Below are positions 29,363 through 38,691 of a DNA stretch of 64,000 bases, one piece after another (within the stretch, counting starts at the first letter, position 1; each line of letters starts with the position of its first letter). Origin of the DNA: Nitrospira sp. CR1.2 (GTDB lineage: Bacteria; Nitrospirota; Nitrospiria; Nitrospirales; Nitrospiraceae). The notes beneath the pieces were generated by a model, which had not been told where the DNA came from, made no database searches, and saw only the letters and a list, made by a program, of their open reading frames with translations. The stretch is taken from the NCBI GenBank assembly GCA_014055495.1, contig WIAG01000002.1:1-64000 (forward strand), in the 5' to 3' direction. The position numbers were made by a program, and so were the translations under genes.

Positions 29363-29399
29363 GCGAACCTAGGCAAGACCCGTAAGGGAGTTCAGGAGC

Positions 29400-30368
29400 A
29401 TGAGAGACTACCTCGACTTTGAAAAACCGATCCGCGAACTCGAAGAAAAAATCGAGAAGCTGGCTTCCGCTGAGTCGCCAAAATCCGGGACCCAGGACGA
29501 AATCCGCAAGCTGCGGACCAAACTCGCCCAGGTCGAGCATCAGCTCTACACCAACCTGACACCCTGGCAACGGACCCAGTTGGCCCGTCATCCCCAACGG
29601 CCGACAACCCTCGACTATATCAGCGAACTTTCACGGGAATTTCTGGAACTCCATGGTGATCGCAGCTTCGGCGACGATCGCGCCATCGTGGGAGGATTCG
29701 CCCGCTTCAACGATCGCTCGGTCATGATCATCGGCCATCAGAAAGGCAAAACCCTCAAGGAACGGATGCAGCGGAATTTCGGCATGCCCAATCCGGAGGG
29801 ATATCGCAAGGCACTGCGGCTCATGCGTCTGGCGGAAAAATTCGGCCGCCCGATCATCACGTTGATCGACACCCCCGGCGCCTATCCCGGCATCGGCGCG
29901 GAGGAGCGTGGACAGGCCGAGGCGATCGCCCGCAACCTGTTTGTCATGTCGCGCCTGAGCGTCCCCATCATTTCGGTCGTCATCGGGGAAGGGGGCAGCG
30001 GCGGCGCCCTCGCCCTTGGCGTCAGCGACCGCATCTTGATGTTGGAACATTCCGTCTACTCTGTCATTTCTCCGGAGGGCTGCGCGGCGATTCTGTACGA
30101 CGACCCGGCAAAAGTCCCGGATGCAGCCGCCTCGTTGCGCATGACCGCGCAAGACCTTGTCGGGCTCGGCATTGTGGATGAAGTCGTTCCGGAACCGCTT
30201 GGGGGCGCGCACCGCGAGCCGCAGGCCATGTGCGACCGGGTCGCCAAGGCCCTCGCCAATCAGCTCTATGCTCTGGCGGAATTGCCGACCGATCAACTGA
30301 TTGAGCAACGCGATCAAAAGTTCCGCAAGATCGGCGTCGTCGGCGGGCTCCTGCCGGTCGCAAGCTAA
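29400..30368 (+). CDS. accA: Acetyl-CoA carboxylase carboxyltransferase subunit alpha
   Basis: A 322-residue subunit that, with AccD, transfers the carboxyl group from biotin to acetyl-CoA to make malonyl-CoA for fatty-acid synthesis. The N-terminal coiled region (EKPIRELEEKIEKL) and the core GEGGSGGALALGVSD, near residue 200, are diagnostic. There is an oxyanion-forming Gly-Gly pair in that block. Length is typical. It lies immediately after dnaE and is likely co-transcribed. Confidence 0.97.
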   Translation: MRDYLDFEKPIRELEEKIEKLASAESPKSGTQDEIRKLRTKLAQVEHQLYTNLTPWQRTQLARHPQRPTTLDYISELSREFLELHGDRSFGDDRAIVGGFARFNDRSVMIIGHQKGKTLKERMQRNFGMPNPEGYRKALRLMRLAEKFGRPIITLIDTPGAYPGIGAEERGQAEAIARNLFVMSRLSVPIISVVIGEGGSGGALALGVSDRILMLEHSVYSVISPEGCAAILYDDPAKVPDAAASLRMTAQDLVGLGIVDEVVPEPLGGAHREPQAMCDRVAKALANQLYALAELPTDQLIEQRDQKFRKIGVVGGLLPVAS

Positions 30369-30374
30369 CCTCCG

Positions 30375-30392
30375 GCCCGACCCGCTTCGGGC
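30375..30392 (+). terminator. Weak terminator-like hairpin after accA
   Basis: GCCCGA at 30375-30380 pairs with TCGGGC at 30387-30392 and is followed by TTCTCCCT, nine bases after the accA stop. The stem is short and the T-tract poor. The rest of the 274-bp gap to the porin gene shows only the porin's ribosome-binding site. Confidence 0.35.
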
Positions 30393-30642
30393 TTCTCCCT
30401 CAGTGATCTCCAGTCGACAGGCGATTTCCGCTCACCTTCATCCCGGCCGACACCTCGACGGCCTACAGAGTTTTCCCTATTTTCTGCCGTTCCATGACTT
30501 GGTAGACTACCGCCCGCGTTGACGTCGGGCACGTATCGCCCGACCGCTCAGCCTCAATCGTCCGTCGCCGGGAGGGGCTCACCCGACACCCGGCTCCCTC
30601 AGCAATGGGCCATGCAGTTTTTCACAGGAGGTAGGTAGCGGT

Positions 30643-31956
30643 ATGTCGAAGAAGCATGTGAACCGGTTTATGATGGCAGTCATCCTCGCAGTCGGCGGCA
30701 CCGGCACCGCACACGCACAGTCGTTGCCCACCGGGTTGTCGTTGGGCGACATGTCCTCCCCCGCCATCTCCGCACAAACGTCCGGCACGGCAGGGAGTCC
30801 GGCCACCGAGCCGTTGTGGACCGACGACCTCTGGCACGCGGACGAAAAAGGCATCCGTCGCTTCCTGCCGCAGGATGGTTTCCTGCGCGTCCGGGGTTGG
30901 GTCGACGGCGGCTACACCTACAACGCCAGCAGCCCGAGCAGCAATTTCAACGGGCCCTACAACGCGATCGACCGTGACATTCCGGTCCTCAATCAGTTGT
31001 ACATGATCGTCGAAAAGCCGTTGACGGCCACGGGCAGCAACTGGGGCATCGGCGGACGCCTCGACTTTATGTACGGCTACGATTACTTCCTCACGCAGAG
31101 CAACGGAGTCGAGCGGCGGGAAAACGGCGGACAACGCTGGAACGCCCAAGGGCAACACTACGGCCTGGCGATGCCGCAGGCCTATGCGGAAGTCGGCACC
31201 CAGACCTTCTCCGTGAAGGTCGGACACTTCTACACGATCATCGGGTATGAAGGCGTGCCGTCCATCAACAACTTCTTCTATTCCAAGTCCTACGCCTATC
31301 AATTCGCCGGACCCTTCACCCATTGGGGTGGACTGGCAACCTGGCATGTCAACGACCGCGTCACGCTGCAGGGCGGACTGGTCAACGGCTGGGATTCGCT
31401 GGATCGGGACAAGGACAGCACGACAGGGCTCGCGAGCATCAAGTACAGCGCACCCAACGATTTCTGGTCGCTGTCGTTCGCGATGGTGACGGGCAACGAA
31501 CCGAGCGCCGTGGCAACGCGATTCGAAACCCGCACCCGCTATAGCGCCATCTTCACGCTGCATCCGGCGGAGCGGTGGGAATATGTCTTTCACCACCACT
31601 ATGCCTATCAAAATCAGGGCAGGCTCGACGGCGGGACCGCACGCTGGTACGGCATCGACAACTACCTCTATTACACCCTCACCGATGAGTTGCGGGCAGG
31701 ACTCCGATTCGAATGGATGCGCGACGAGGCCGGCACCCGGGTCGGCGGTAACCCGGTGCGCGATAACCCGAACCTCGGACCCTTTGCCGGGTCCTTCTAT
31801 TCCGTCAGCGTCGGCCTCAATTACCGGCCACACCCCAACGTGCTGATCCGTCCGGAAGTGCGCGCCGATTGGTTTGACGGGCAACGACAGCCCTTCAACG
31901 ACGGCCTGAACAAGAATCAGGTATTGGCCGCGATCAATGGGAATTTGCAATTTTAA
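30643..31956 (+). CDS. Outer-membrane beta-barrel porin (BBP2/OmpL-like)
   Basis: A 437-residue exported protein. The signal peptide runs to about residue 26 (ending AHAQ). After a short linker the sequence alternates aromatic and polar residues in the manner of a 14-16-strand barrel (GWVDGGYTYNASS, GGRLDFMYGYDYF, VKVGHFYTIIGYEG) and ends in an aromatic residue (NLQF), the outer-membrane assembly signal. It resembles the BBP2/DUF1597 porin family. AGGAGG lies about 11 bases before the ATG. A dispersed repeat begins at the first base after the stop codon. The transported solute is unknown. Confidence 0.87.
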   Translation: MSKKHVNRFMMAVILAVGGTGTAHAQSLPTGLSLGDMSSPAISAQTSGTAGSPATEPLWTDDLWHADEKGIRRFLPQDGFLRVRGWVDGGYTYNASSPSSNFNGPYNAIDRDIPVLNQLYMIVEKPLTATGSNWGIGGRLDFMYGYDYFLTQSNGVERRENGGQRWNAQGQHYGLAMPQAYAEVGTQTFSVKVGHFYTIIGYEGVPSINNFFYSKSYAYQFAGPFTHWGGLATWHVNDRVTLQGGLVNGWDSLDRDKDSTTGLASIKYSAPNDFWSLSFAMVTGNEPSAVATRFETRTRYSAIFTLHPAERWEYVFHHHYAYQNQGRLDGGTARWYGIDNYLYYTLTDELRAGLRFEWMRDEAGTRVGGNPVRDNPNLGPFAGSFYSVSVGLNYRPHPNVLIRPEVRADWFDGQRQPFNDGLNKNQVLAAINGNLQF

Positions 31957-32110
31957 CAGGATGCGGAAAAAGCCCGCCAGCGGCGTTCTCGACATCCGTG
32001 AAGCGCGAATCGTGAAGCGTATCTCGTGAGGATTCGCAACCGAGCTGTAGCGAGAAACGAACGACTTCCACAGACGACGGATGAGGAGACGTGCACTCTG
32101 CGCATCCCGC
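31957..32110. repeat. Dispersed repeat with CAGGATGCGG end (copy B), after the porin
   Basis: This 154-bp element starts at the first base after the porin stop codon. Its first 70 bases (GATGCGGAAAAAGCCCGCCA, GCGTTCTCGAC, TCGTGAAGCGTATCTCG at 32010-32026) are the reverse complement of the right half of the repeat at 20678-20821. The right end, CGCATCCCGC, is the inverted end. It probably forms a hairpin at the 3' end of the porin mRNA. Confidence 0.75.
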
Positions 32111-32261
32111 AATATGTCTCACTGTGTGACAGCAAGTGCAGCTCAGCCTGTCCGATGACGCAATAATTGAGTATTCCGGGACCTGATACGGAGGATTGAA
32201 TGACCGAGCATGCAGGGTGGTCCCGTGATCAGCCTGCACGTTCGCCCCTCAACCGGGACCG

Positions 32262-32852
32262 TCAGTGTAAGTTTGGCGGTAGGTCGTCGGTGAGTAGTCC
32301 GAGCGAGATGAAGCGCTGCCCGATCGACGACAACATGTGCGCTCGAAGCTGGGACCGGTAGGGAGTCAGAGCCGGGTCCCGCAGGTATCGATCCACCGTC
32401 CGAGGAAACTTCTTCCACCAGGAACGCGCGGCGTCCCTCGCCTGCCGTGCGCCGACGCCGCCGCCCGCTAGAATCGTCGTCAATTCCTTTTCGAAGAATC
32501 CGACGTGCACCAGCTCATCCTCGAGGATATCGGAGAGATCCGGTCTGATACCGGCCAGCAGCACGGCAAACTCCAGCCCCAACGCTTCATAGCCGAACAG
32601 CAACACCGCCAGCATTTCCCATTGCGAAGGCATCGTCGGCAGGCTTGCCGGCCGTTGCGACAGGGTCCCGAGCATGCCTTCGAACTGCCGGAGATGATCC
32701 TGCTCGTCCGTCTCGTGACGTTGGAGAAAGCTCTGCACGTGGCGAGGAAGCTGTTGGGTCTGAGCCGACCGGACCGCCCACAAGGCCATGGCCTCGGCCC
32801 GCAGGAACCGTTCGAGCAGCGCCTGCTCGCAGGTCTGAGGAAGGGTCATCAT
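32262..32852 (-). CDS. Ferritin-like di-iron domain protein
   Basis: A 196-residue all-helical protein. Two ExxH motifs (DEQDH about residue 52, DELVH about residue 113) and additional glutamates on intervening helices (ERFLRAEAMA, YEALGLEFA) match the four-helix carboxylate-bridged di-iron pattern of ferritin-like proteins. It lacks a rubredoxin domain. The function could be peroxide or oxygen reduction, iron storage or oxidation; nothing in the context decides. It is nine bases downstream of a small Trp-rich gene on the same strand. Confidence 0.68.
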   Translation of the reverse strand: MMTLPQTCEQALLERFLRAEAMALWAVRSAQTQQLPRHVQSFLQRHETDEQDHLRQFEGMLGTLSQRPASLPTMPSQWEMLAVLLFGYEALGLEFAVLLAGIRPDLSDILEDELVHVGFFEKELTTILAGGGVGARQARDAARSWWKKFPRTVDRYLRDPALTPYRSQLRAHMLSSIGQRFISLGLLTDDLPPNLH

Positions 32853-32860
32853 CGCCGTGA

Positions 32861-33061
32861 TCAGCTCTCACTCGGCGGCGTGAGCGGACCGGCCCATTCG
32901 CCCTTCGTCAGGCCGACTTCCTGGGATGCGCCGTCCGGCCATTGAAAATATCCCACCTCATCGACGAAGAGAATAAGCGGATCCATCTCCTCCCCGGTGG
33001 CTCGCCACCAATACCAGCCCGCCTGTGTCGGCTTGTCGCTCGACCATACCAAACTATTCAT
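32861..33061 (-). CDS. Small Trp-rich hypothetical protein
   Basis: A 66-residue protein with WSSDKPTQAGWYWWR at the N-terminus, a pattern I associate with short conserved proteins that keep a KPT..GWYWWR core, some of them phage-encoded. GGGAGG sits just before the ATG. Its stop is eight bases from the ferritin-like start, so the two are probably co-translated. Function unknown. Confidence 0.65.
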   Translation of the reverse strand: MNSLVWSSDKPTQAGWYWWRATGEEMDPLILFVDEVGYFQWPDGASQEVGLTKGEWAGPLTPPSES

Positions 33062-33212
33062 GATCCTCCCGTGAATCCCGAAGCGTATCTCGTCAAGATA
33101 AGGAGCCTATGGCCGGACGCGCCATGCGTTCAGGGCTCCGCGTAGAGGCGATCCGCTCCGACCACTGTCCCATTCACCATGGGCGATGTGCTATAGGCTA
33201 TAGGTTCTTCAG

Positions 33213-35726
33213 GTGACGCACCCTATCATGGACCGATTACCAATAGAAGAGGCGATTCCCACTCTGCGGGACCGGCTCGCAACTGGACGGTCGGTGCTCC
33301 TCACCGCGCAACCGGGGGCGGGCAAAACCACCCGTGTTCCCTTGGCCCTGCTCGATCAACCCTGGCTGGCTGGACAGAAGGTGATCATGCTGGAACCACG
33401 ACGCCTGGCCGCCCGCGCCGCCGCGAGCTACATGGCCGCAAGCCTCGGCGAGCCGGTCGGACGAACCGTCGGCTATCGCATCCGGCATGAATCCAAGCTG
33501 AGCCAGGCCACCCGCATCGAGGTCGTCACGGAAGGCATCCTCACGCGCCTGTTGCAACAGGACCCGTCGCTGGCCGGGTACGGGCTCGTGATCTTCGATG
33601 AGTTCCACGAACGCAGTCTGCAGGCCGACCTCGGGCTGGCCTTCGCGAGGGAATCGCAGCGGCTCTTCCGCGAAGATCTGCGCCTGCTTGTCATGTCGGC
33701 CACACTCGACTGCGCCGCCGTGACCGCGTTGTTGTCCGACGCCACGTCCATCGCCTGCGATGGACGACTGTTTCCCGTCACCACGCAGTACCTCGACCGG
33801 CCCATCGAGGGGCACCTGGAAGCGGCGGTGGTGCGCAGCATCAAGCTAGCACTGGCTCAAGAACCGGGCAGTCTGCTCGTCTTCCTGCCCGGCATGGCGG
33901 AGATTCGTCGCGTCGAGCGGCAGCTGCGCGAGAGCCGGCTCGATCCGGACGTCGTCGTTGCGCCGTTGCACGGGGAACTGCCGCAAGCTGAGCAGGACCA
34001 GGCCATTCGTCCCGCGCCTGCAGGTTTCCGCAAAATTGTGCTGGCCACCTCGATCGCGGAAACGAGTTTGACCATCGAGGGCGTTCGCGTCGTCATCGAT
34101 GCCGGCCTCATGCGTGTCCCCCGCTTCGACCCACGCACCGGCCTCACCAGGCTCGACACCATTCGCGTCACACAAGACGCAGCCGATCAGCGTCGCGGAC
34201 GAGCGGGCCGGTTGGAGCCGGGTACGTGCTATCGACTCTGGACCAGCGCCGAGCATCTCGGGCTACTCCCTCGCCGGCCTCCGGAAATCCTTGAGGCAGA
34301 CCTCGCACCGCTCGCGCTGGACCTGGCGGAATGGGGCGCGCTCGACGCGACCGAACTGTCCTGGCTGGATCCTCCACCGGCCGGGGCATTGGCGCAGGCC
34401 CGTGCTCTACTCAGGCAATTGGGCGCACTCGATGCGCAGGGCACGCTGACGGCACATGGCCGCCGGTTGGCCCACGTCACGGTGCACCCGCGACTCGCCC
34501 ACATGATGGTCGCCGCGATCCCGTTGGGGTTTGGCCCCTGGGCCTGCGACCTTGCTGCGCTGCTCGGCGAACGCGACATCCTGCAAGGCGGCCCCGGTTG
34601 GCGAAACCCCGACCTTCGGCTGCGCATGGAAGCGCTGCAGGGCAACAAGGAACACCTCGCCGGCGCGACCATCAACCGGGCCGGCTGCGAACGGGTTCGG
34701 CGCGCGTCGGAGCAATGGCGTCGACAACTTCAGCTGAGCGCCGCATCCGGTGACGGCATCGAGCACATCGGCATCCTGCTCGCCTTCGCCTACCCCGATC
34801 GCGTGGCACAACGGATTGCCGGCAGCGACGGACGCTACCGCCTCGCCAATGGACGCGGCGCATCCTTCCACGGACAGCATGGACTGTCGCAGGAGGATTA
34901 CCTCGTCGTGGCACAGCTCGACGGCACGGGCGATTGGGCGCGCATCCTCGCTGCCGCACCGGTACGTCTCCGAGATCTCGAGCGTGACTGTGCGGAGCAG
35001 ATCGGTTCCGTCGACCTTCTTGAATGGGACGACCGGTCTGACTCGGTCCGTGCGCGACGGCAGCGACGCTTCGGCCAATTGATCCTGGAAGATCGCGCCA
35101 CCCACGAGCCGGATCCGGCCCAGGTCACTGCCGCGTTGCTCATTGGCCTGCGTCGCGTTGGGCTCGCCGCCCTACCCTGGAGCAAAGAACTGCAACAATG
35201 GCGGGCACGCATGGCCCTCCTCCACCGCATCGACCCAACCTGGCCAGACCTCTCCGACGAGGCGCTGACGAAGAATCTTGAGCAATGGCTTGCACCGTTT
35301 CTGACCGGACTCACCAGCTTGGCGCAACTTCGTCGCCTGGACCTGCAAGGCCCGCTGGACAGCCTGTTGTCCCGGCAGCAACGTCAGGAATTGCCCCGCC
35401 TGGCACCGACGCACATCACCGTACCCAGCGGATCACACGTCCGGCTGGATTACGAGCAGGGTGAGTTGCCCGTGCTGGCCGTGCGCCTGCAGGAGATGTT
35501 CCGTTGTCAGGAGACACCGAGGATCGCGGGAGGCACGGTGCCGGTCATGGTGCATCTCCTGTCACCGGCCGGCAGACCTGTGCAAGTCACGAGGGACCTG
35601 GCGAGTTTCTGGCGCTCGGCCTACCAGGACGTGAAGAAGGAATTGCGCGGCCGTTACCCACGTCACCATTGGCCCGACGATCCCCTCAGCGCGCAACCCA
35701 CCAACCGGACCAAGCGACGCACGTAG
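33213..35726 (+). CDS. hrpB: ATP-dependent helicase HrpB (DEAH box)
   Basis: An 837-residue DExH helicase. Motifs in order: Walker A AQPGAGKTTRVP (about 33-44), DEFH within IFDEFHERSLQ, SAT (VMSATLD), motif V ATSIAETSLTIEG and motif VI QRRGRAGR. The C-terminal HrpB-specific region follows, giving the typical family length. The GTG at 33213 is used here; the ATG at 33228 (MDRLPIEE), with AGGTGA upstream, is an equally good start that matches usual HrpB N-termini. HrpB's cellular role in most bacteria is not known. Confidence 0.94.
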   Translation: MTHPIMDRLPIEEAIPTLRDRLATGRSVLLTAQPGAGKTTRVPLALLDQPWLAGQKVIMLEPRRLAARAAASYMAASLGEPVGRTVGYRIRHESKLSQATRIEVVTEGILTRLLQQDPSLAGYGLVIFDEFHERSLQADLGLAFARESQRLFREDLRLLVMSATLDCAAVTALLSDATSIACDGRLFPVTTQYLDRPIEGHLEAAVVRSIKLALAQEPGSLLVFLPGMAEIRRVERQLRESRLDPDVVVAPLHGELPQAEQDQAIRPAPAGFRKIVLATSIAETSLTIEGVRVVIDAGLMRVPRFDPRTGLTRLDTIRVTQDAADQRRGRAGRLEPGTCYRLWTSAEHLGLLPRRPPEILEADLAPLALDLAEWGALDATELSWLDPPPAGALAQARALLRQLGALDAQGTLTAHGRRLAHVTVHPRLAHMMVAAIPLGFGPWACDLAALLGERDILQGGPGWRNPDLRLRMEALQGNKEHLAGATINRAGCERVRRASEQWRRQLQLSAASGDGIEHIGILLAFAYPDRVAQRIAGSDGRYRLANGRGASFHGQHGLSQEDYLVVAQLDGTGDWARILAAAPVRLRDLERDCAEQIGSVDLLEWDDRSDSVRARRQRRFGQLILEDRATHEPDPAQVTAALLIGLRRVGLAALPWSKELQQWRARMALLHRIDPTWPDLSDEALTKNLEQWLAPFLTGLTSLAQLRRLDLQGPLDSLLSRQQRQELPRLAPTHITVPSGSHVRLDYEQGELPVLAVRLQEMFRCQETPRIAGGTVPVMVHLLSPAGRPVQVTRDLASFWRSAYQDVKKELRGRYPRHHWPDDPLSAQPTNRTKRRT

Positions 35727-35835
35727 ACCTTGCACGGGGCGTGTTCGCACCTTCGTGTACCTCCACTTGCGAATCGTCGCCGATTGCCGCATGCTACGCG
35801 GCACACGTCACTATCCATCATCCAACGAGCCGCAC

Positions 35836-36384
35836 ATGGACCAGTTCGCCATCGTCACCGCCTTCGGTCAGGACCGTCCCGGCATCGTCGCCCTCATGGC
35901 CGATAGTCTCTACCACCTCGGCTGTAACGTCGAAGACAGCTCCATGACCAGGCTCCGCGGCGAGTTCACCATGATGCTCATGGTCAGGCTGCCGCAGGGT
36001 CTCGACGCCGACGCACTGGGCCGGCGACTCACAGCTTCGACGCGATCGTTGGATCTTGCCGTCTTGTGCAGAGCACTCCCTGGTCAAGCGGCGGTCCGGC
36101 AGCGCCTACCGGAGGTACCGATCTTCATGTTATCGGTCTACGGGGCGGACCACCCCGGCATTGTGGCGCACGTCGCGCGCACCGTGGCGGACTTCGGCGG
36201 CAACATCACCGACATGAACACCCGCGTGATCGGTTCGGGTGAAGTGCCGGTCTACGTCATGGTGCTGGAGATCCAGATCCCGCAGGATCGGCAGGCCGAT
36301 CCGCTCAAACAGGCACTGGAGGCCCTCAAGCCGCTGTTGGGTGTCGACCTGACGTTCCGCCCACTCGACAGCGTGACGTTCTGA
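35836..36384 (+). CDS. Tandem ACT-domain regulator (GcvR-like)
   Basis: A 182-residue protein made of two ACT-type domains (about 1-80 and 92-175): QDRPGIVALMADSLYHLG and ADHPGIVAHVARTVADFGG are the two ligand-binding turns. This is the layout of GcvR, which represses the glycine-cleavage operon in enterobacteria. No gcv gene is nearby, so the ligand and target are unknown. The frame is open to 35755, but alignment to GcvR-like proteins supports the ATG at 35836. It ends two bases before def and is probably co-translated with it. Confidence 0.85.
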   Translation: MDQFAIVTAFGQDRPGIVALMADSLYHLGCNVEDSSMTRLRGEFTMMLMVRLPQGLDADALGRRLTASTRSLDLAVLCRALPGQAAVRQRLPEVPIFMLSVYGADHPGIVAHVARTVADFGGNITDMNTRVIGSGEVPVYVMVLEIQIPQDRQADPLKQALEALKPLLGVDLTFRPLDSVTF

Positions 36385-36386
36385 TC

Positions 36387-36884
36387 GTGGCCATCCGTCC
36401 GATTCTGCACTATCCTCACCCGACATTAAAAACCGAAAGTGCCGCCCTTGCGCCTCTCGATCCGGAGACGCAGGCCGTGGCCCAAGATCTGCTCGATACC
36501 CTTGCCGCGTCGCCTGGCGTCGCGTTGGCCGCGCCGCAGATCGGGTATGCTCTGCGCGTCATTGTCGTCGATGTCTCGCGCAAAAGAGGCGAGAAGGGGC
36601 ACGGGCTGATCGTGATGGTCAACCCCGTCATTCTTGCGTTGGAAGGGCGGAAGATGCTGCGGGAAGGCTGCCTCAGCGTCCCGGACTACACCGGCAATGT
36701 GCTGCGGCATGAACAGGCGGTCGTGGAAGGTGTCACACTGGACGGCCGGGTGGTAACGCTCACCACATCGGGATTCGAGGCGCTGGCCTTTCAGCACGAG
36801 GTAGACCATCTGAACGGCCTGCTGTTTCTCGACCGCATCCAGTCGCTCAGCACCGACCTCTTCAGGCGGAAGCCCCCCAGCTGA
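36387..36884 (+). CDS. def: Peptide deformylase
   Basis: A 165-residue metalloenzyme that removes the formyl group from nascent proteins. The three family motifs are present: GVALAAPQIG (usual GhGLAAPQ), EGCLSVP with the metal cysteine, and HEVDHLNG with two metal histidines and the catalytic glutamate. The start is GTG, two bases after the upstream ACT-protein stop. Length is typical. No fmt gene is adjacent. Confidence 0.95.
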   Translation: MAIRPILHYPHPTLKTESAALAPLDPETQAVAQDLLDTLAASPGVALAAPQIGYALRVIVVDVSRKRGEKGHGLIVMVNPVILALEGRKMLREGCLSVPDYTGNVLRHEQAVVEGVTLDGRVVTLTTSGFEALAFQHEVDHLNGLLFLDRIQSLSTDLFRRKPPS

Positions 36885-36904
36885 TCGCGCCCTGCGCCGC
36901 GGGC

Positions 36905-37351
36905 CTATCTTTTGGGCCGCCAGGCCTTCATACGCGCGACGATGACTTCTCGCTGATCCGGCGTGAGCGTCTCAGCCAACGCGTCGCGGCGGAGTCTGGC
37001 CCTGCCACTGTCCTGACGACTGGCCATGGAATACCAGAAGAAGGCTTCCAGCCTGTCCTGTGTGACACCCTGCCCCTGCTCGTACAACAGGCCCAGATCC
37101 CGTTGCGCCAGCGCATGCCCTTGATCCGCCGCACGTTGCAACCAGCGGACGGCTTCACCCTCGTCCCTCGTACCCAGGCTGCCGGTGAGCAACGCCTGCC
37201 CCAACATCCACTGCGCGTTTGCGTCCCCCTGGCCGGCAAGAACCTGGAGCTGATGATCGGAGGAGGGATCGGCAAGAACACCAGGCACCCAGCCGCAGAG
37301 CACGATCGTCACTGCCGCCGCCATCAGGCTCCACCGTCTCGTCTTCGTCAT
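36905..37351 (-). CDS. Exported Sel1-repeat protein
   Basis: A 148-residue protein with a signal peptide (about 1-27, ending VLAD) and three Sel1-type TPR-like repeats. The consensus is seen as GDANAQWMLGQALLTG, EAVRWLQRAADQGHALAQRDLGLLYEQG, and a final partial unit. Such proteins scaffold interactions in the periplasm. Convergent with def (20 bp between) and upstream of no obvious partner. Confidence 0.82.
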   Translation of the reverse strand: MTKTRRWSLMAAAVTIVLCGWVPGVLADPSSDHQLQVLAGQGDANAQWMLGQALLTGSLGTRDEGEAVRWLQRAADQGHALAQRDLGLLYEQGQGVTQDRLEAFFWYSMASRQDSGRARLRRDALAETLTPDQREVIVARMKAWRPKR

Positions 37352-37363
37352 GCGGACACCCTT

Positions 37364-38623
37364 TCACAAGGCGTCGACGTCGGCGAGGATCGCCTCGGCA
37401 GCCTGACGTCCGGAGCGCAATGCCCCATCTAACGTCCCCGAGGCGCAATAGTCGCCGCAGTGATAGAGACCAGGGCGGATGCGAGGCCGGCCGACTCCGT
37501 TCTGCACCGCGAGGACTGAGAGCGGGGGCAAGGCCCGGTCGATGCAATCGGTCCGGAGATGCCGCCAATCCTCCGCCTGTCGGCCGAACCAGTCGCGTAA
37601 CTGTCGACGCACGGCGGGAAGCCACTCAGGACTATCCGACGTAGACTGGTCTGCCAGGCTGACTGCGATCAGGGCCCGTCCCGCAGGCGCATAGGCTGGT
37701 GACACCTCACTCAACACCGACGCCGTGCCGATCGGTCCCTGACCGTCGCCGTTTATCATCAACCACGGCCCCCGCACCGGCGCCGCCGCCGCATCGAAAT
37801 AGAGCGACAATGACCGGCGCCCGGGATCGGTCGGCACCGGCTCACCACGCAACGCCGCCGCCGTCGCATAGTCGGTCGCCAACACCACGGCGGCGGAGTC
37901 CAGTCGTTCACCGGACGCAAGCACGACACAGCCTCCATCGAGGCGGGCCACTGAAGCGCGTAACCGGATGGTCGACTTCGGAATCTCCTCAGCCAATTGC
38001 CGGGCTATGGCGCCCATCCCTTCCTGCGGCAACGCAATGGCTCCGCAAGAAAACGCCGCCCAGACCTGTTCGAAGACTCCGCACGGCGTCGACAACGACT
38101 GATCGAGAAAGACACCGCCGAGAAACGGGCGGAAGAACCGCTCCTGCATGGCCGATGAGAATCCGTAGGCCTGCAAGGCTTCCAGCGTCGTCTGCGCCTC
38201 GCCGCCGGCCCGCGTGGATAGTTGTCGGTGCAACGCGTCCTGCCGTAGTTTGAGCACGGTCAATTTGTCGCGCAGCGAGCCGATGGAACTCATCGCCGTG
38301 GCAAGAGCATCCTGGGGCCGACGGAAGGGATCACTGACACGATGGAAGCGACCGGCGTAACGAACCAAGGCACCGGGATGAAAGGCCTGCAATCGGAGGG
38401 CGGAATAGTCCAGCACTGCGGTGGCTTCAGGATAGCCGCTGAGAAACACCTGAAAACCGCGATCGAGCAGGAATCCGTCCACACGATCGGTGCGAACCCG
38501 GCCGCCGATCTCGTCGGAAGCGTCGAGGATGGTGCAGGAGAAGCCGTGCCTGAACAATGCACGGGCACAGGCCAACCCGGCTAGACCAGCACCGATGATG
38601 ATGATGCGCGGCGCGACAGACAT
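37364..38623 (-). CDS. FAD-dependent amine oxidase / protoporphyrinogen oxidase-like protein
   Basis: A 419-residue flavoprotein. The N-terminal Rossmann FAD motif IIIGAGLAGLACARAL is followed by ILDASDEIGGRV, the second nucleotide contact. The C-terminal CGDYCASGTLDGALRSGRQAA is the flavin-binding block of the NAD(P)-binding-8/amine-oxidase superfamily. The frame is open to 38707, but the Rossmann motif begins right after the ATG at 38623. The substrate is not evident; related proteins act on amines, carotenoids or porphyrins. Confidence 0.86.
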   Translation of the reverse strand: MSVAPRIIIIGAGLAGLACARALFRHGFSCTILDASDEIGGRVRTDRVDGFLLDRGFQVFLSGYPEATAVLDYSALRLQAFHPGALVRYAGRFHRVSDPFRRPQDALATAMSSIGSLRDKLTVLKLRQDALHRQLSTRAGGEAQTTLEALQAYGFSSAMQERFFRPFLGGVFLDQSLSTPCGVFEQVWAAFSCGAIALPQEGMGAIARQLAEEIPKSTIRLRASVARLDGGCVVLASGERLDSAAVVLATDYATAAALRGEPVPTDPGRRSLSLYFDAAAAPVRGPWLMINGDGQGPIGTASVLSEVSPAYAPAGRALIAVSLADQSTSDSPEWLPAVRRQLRDWFGRQAEDWRHLRTDCIDRALPPLSVLAVQNGVGRPRIRPGLYHCGDYCASGTLDGALRSGRQAAEAILADVDAL

Positions 38624-38691
38624 GGTGGGCGATAGGCTAATCGGAGGCAGCGCCGGACTCCAGGGCCGGAATGGGTGCCCCTCGCACGCCG

